Assembly: GCF_001613125.1 (NCBI RefSeq) | Contig: NZ_BDBT01000010.1 | Span: forward strand, 124,001-188,000 | Direction of reading: 5' to 3' | From: Nocardia shimofusensis NBRC 100134 | GTDB taxonomy: Bacteria > Actinomycetota > Actinomycetes > Mycobacteriales > Mycobacteriaceae | DNA: 64,000 nucleotides | Part shown: positions 63,302-64,000 of the stretch, one piece after another | Layout: each line of letters starts with the position of its first letter | How positions within the stretch are numbered: position 1 is the first letter of the stretch | Program-made: the position numbers and the translations under genes | The notes under the pieces: generated by a model | Databases searched by the model: none | Told to the model about the DNA's origin: nothing | The model's input: only the letters and a program-made list of their open reading frames with translations

Positions 63302-63601
63302 CTACTCGCCGTCGAACTTGGCCTTGAGCTCCGCGGCCGCGTCAGCGTTCTCGGCCTCGAGCTTCTGGATGTAGGAGACAGCGTCTCCGACCGTCTTCAA
63401 GCTGGCCAGATCCTCGTCGGGGATCTTCACGCCGTACTTGTCCTCGGTCTGCACAGCGATCTCGACCATGGACAGCGAGTCGATGTCCAGGTCATCGACG
63501 AAGGACTTCTCGACGGTCACCTCGGACGGTTCGATACCCGTAACCTCTTCGATGATCCTGCCGAGTTCCTCGACGATTTGTTCCTGGGTCAGAGCGGCCA
63601 C
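63302..63601 (-). CDS. acpM: Meromycolate-type acyl carrier protein AcpM
   Basis: 99 residues from GTG 63601, with GGGAG upstream. The phosphopantetheine site is Ser42 in [10 protein letters not shown]. The helical ACP domain is followed by a short acidic tail ([16 protein letters not shown]), which is typical of AcpM but shorter than the mycobacterial one (115 residues). It carries the growing acyl chain for FabD and KasA. It lies between fabD and kasA. Confidence 0.93.
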   Translation of the reverse strand: MAALTQEQIVEELGRIIEEVTGIEPSEVTVEKSFVDDLDIDSLSMVEIAVQTEDKYGVKIPDEDLASLKTVGDAVSYIQKLEAENADAAAELKAKFDGE

Positions 63602-63759
63602 TTCGTGGCTCCCTTCTTGTTTCTGGGTAGGGCTTGTCCCCCCGGAGGGGATTTCTGTTCGGGGGGTTTCTATGTGGTTTTTCGGACCGCGACCGCCGGA
63701 GGTTACCGGCGATTCGGTCACAACCGGGCGTCATTACGGCGCACGGTCGCGGTGGAAAG

Positions 63760-64000
63760 CTAGCCGGAGTGCCCCAGCGCGGTGAACGCGGGGAGGTCCT
63801 CGGGGGTTTTCAACGCCAGCGTCGGCGTGCCCTTCAGCTCTCGTTTGGCGATGCCGACCAGCGTCCCCGCGGGCGGCAGTTCCGCCACCGCCGAGACACC
63901 GGCGGCGCGGACCGTCTCGGAGCACAGATCCCAGCGCACGGGCCGGGTGACCTGAGCGGCGAGCTTCTCGATCGCGTCGCGCCCCGAAGCCACCGGCTTG
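63760..64000 (-). CDS. fabD: Malonyl-CoA:ACP transacylase FabD (C-terminal part, cut by window end)
   Basis: The last ~80 residues are seen, beginning KPVASGRDAIEKLAAQVTRP and ending PEDLPAFTALGHSG. The N-terminus with the GHSxG nucleophile lies outside. It loads malonyl groups onto AcpM. It is the first FAS-II gene on this strand, and 158 bp separate it from acpM. Confidence 0.88.
   Translation of the reverse strand, partial: KPVASGRDAIEKLAAQVTRPVRWDLCSETVRAAGVSAVAELPPAGTLVGIAKRELKGTPTLALKTPEDLPAFTALGHSG

Overview
The window is high-GC actinobacterial chromosome, most like Nocardia or a close relative in the Mycobacteriales. The evidence is the gene order glnA – glnE – glnA2 – (CaeA-like esterase) – panB – RNase H/phosphatase – zinc-ribbon protein – Nif3 – cobC – ptpA – SURF1 – cobD, which resembles the Rv2219–Rv2236 stretch of Mycobacterium tuberculosis. 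It also holds a mycolate-type FAS-II block (fabD, acpM, kasA, accD6), an EspG-type type VII secretion chaperone and a DUF732-like lipoprotein. GTG starts, 4-nt start/stop overlaps and dense packing fit that group. I see no tRNA, rRNA operon, CRISPR, insertion sequence or prophage.

Layout. 1–9.1 kb: the end of an AfsR/LuxR-type regulator, an acyl-CoA dehydrogenase divergent from a PIG-L deacetylase, an MHYT membrane protein, a NERD protein, two small secreted proteins and an EF-G2-like GTPase. 9.2–25 kb: nitrogen and glutamine core (DUF4191 and RDD membrane proteins, glnA behind a double GlnR box, glnE, glnA2). Inserted in it are a 2OG-Fe(II) dioxygenase/MFS pair, a peptidase/lipase pair, a stand-alone RibH2-type lumazine synthase, an EEP-family protein and an HPr-like protein.

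25–34 kb: a secreted esterase, two TetR regulators and a divergent ring-cleavage operon (homogentisate-dioxygenase-like protein, alpha/beta hydrolase, class III CoA-transferase), then a reductase and a hotdog thioesterase-like protein. 34–41.5 kb: a Phd/RelE-type toxin–antitoxin pair, panB, a proline iminopeptidase/CHAD pair, an RNB exoribonuclease, small secreted proteins and the RNase P RNA gene (minus strand). 41.5–50.8 kb: an alpha/beta hydrolase, a secreted S1 protease, RNase H/phosphatase, a zinc-ribbon coiled-coil protein, a PPE-like/EspG pair, Nif3 and CobC.

50.8–64 kb: ptpA, SURF1, cobD, an ECF41 sigma factor with a matching autoregulatory promoter, ald, gamma-carbonic anhydrase, a TetR, a solitary adenine-N6 methyltransferase, a nitroreductase/HxlR pair, and the FAS-II genes read leftward from fabD (cut by the window end).

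Functional themes are nitrogen control (GlnR boxes, GlnA, GlnE, and a GlnA2 without the adenylylation tyrosine), mycolic/fatty acid elongation, cobalamin genes, and several small regulated accessory cassettes. The strongest non-textbook signals are a 7-4-7 direct-repeat operator in the 2.3 kb divergent promoter, the ECF41 promoter, the orphan PPE-like/EspG pair, the non-canonical homogentisate cluster, the hydroxylase–exporter pair, and an EF-G paralogue with degenerate GTPase motifs.
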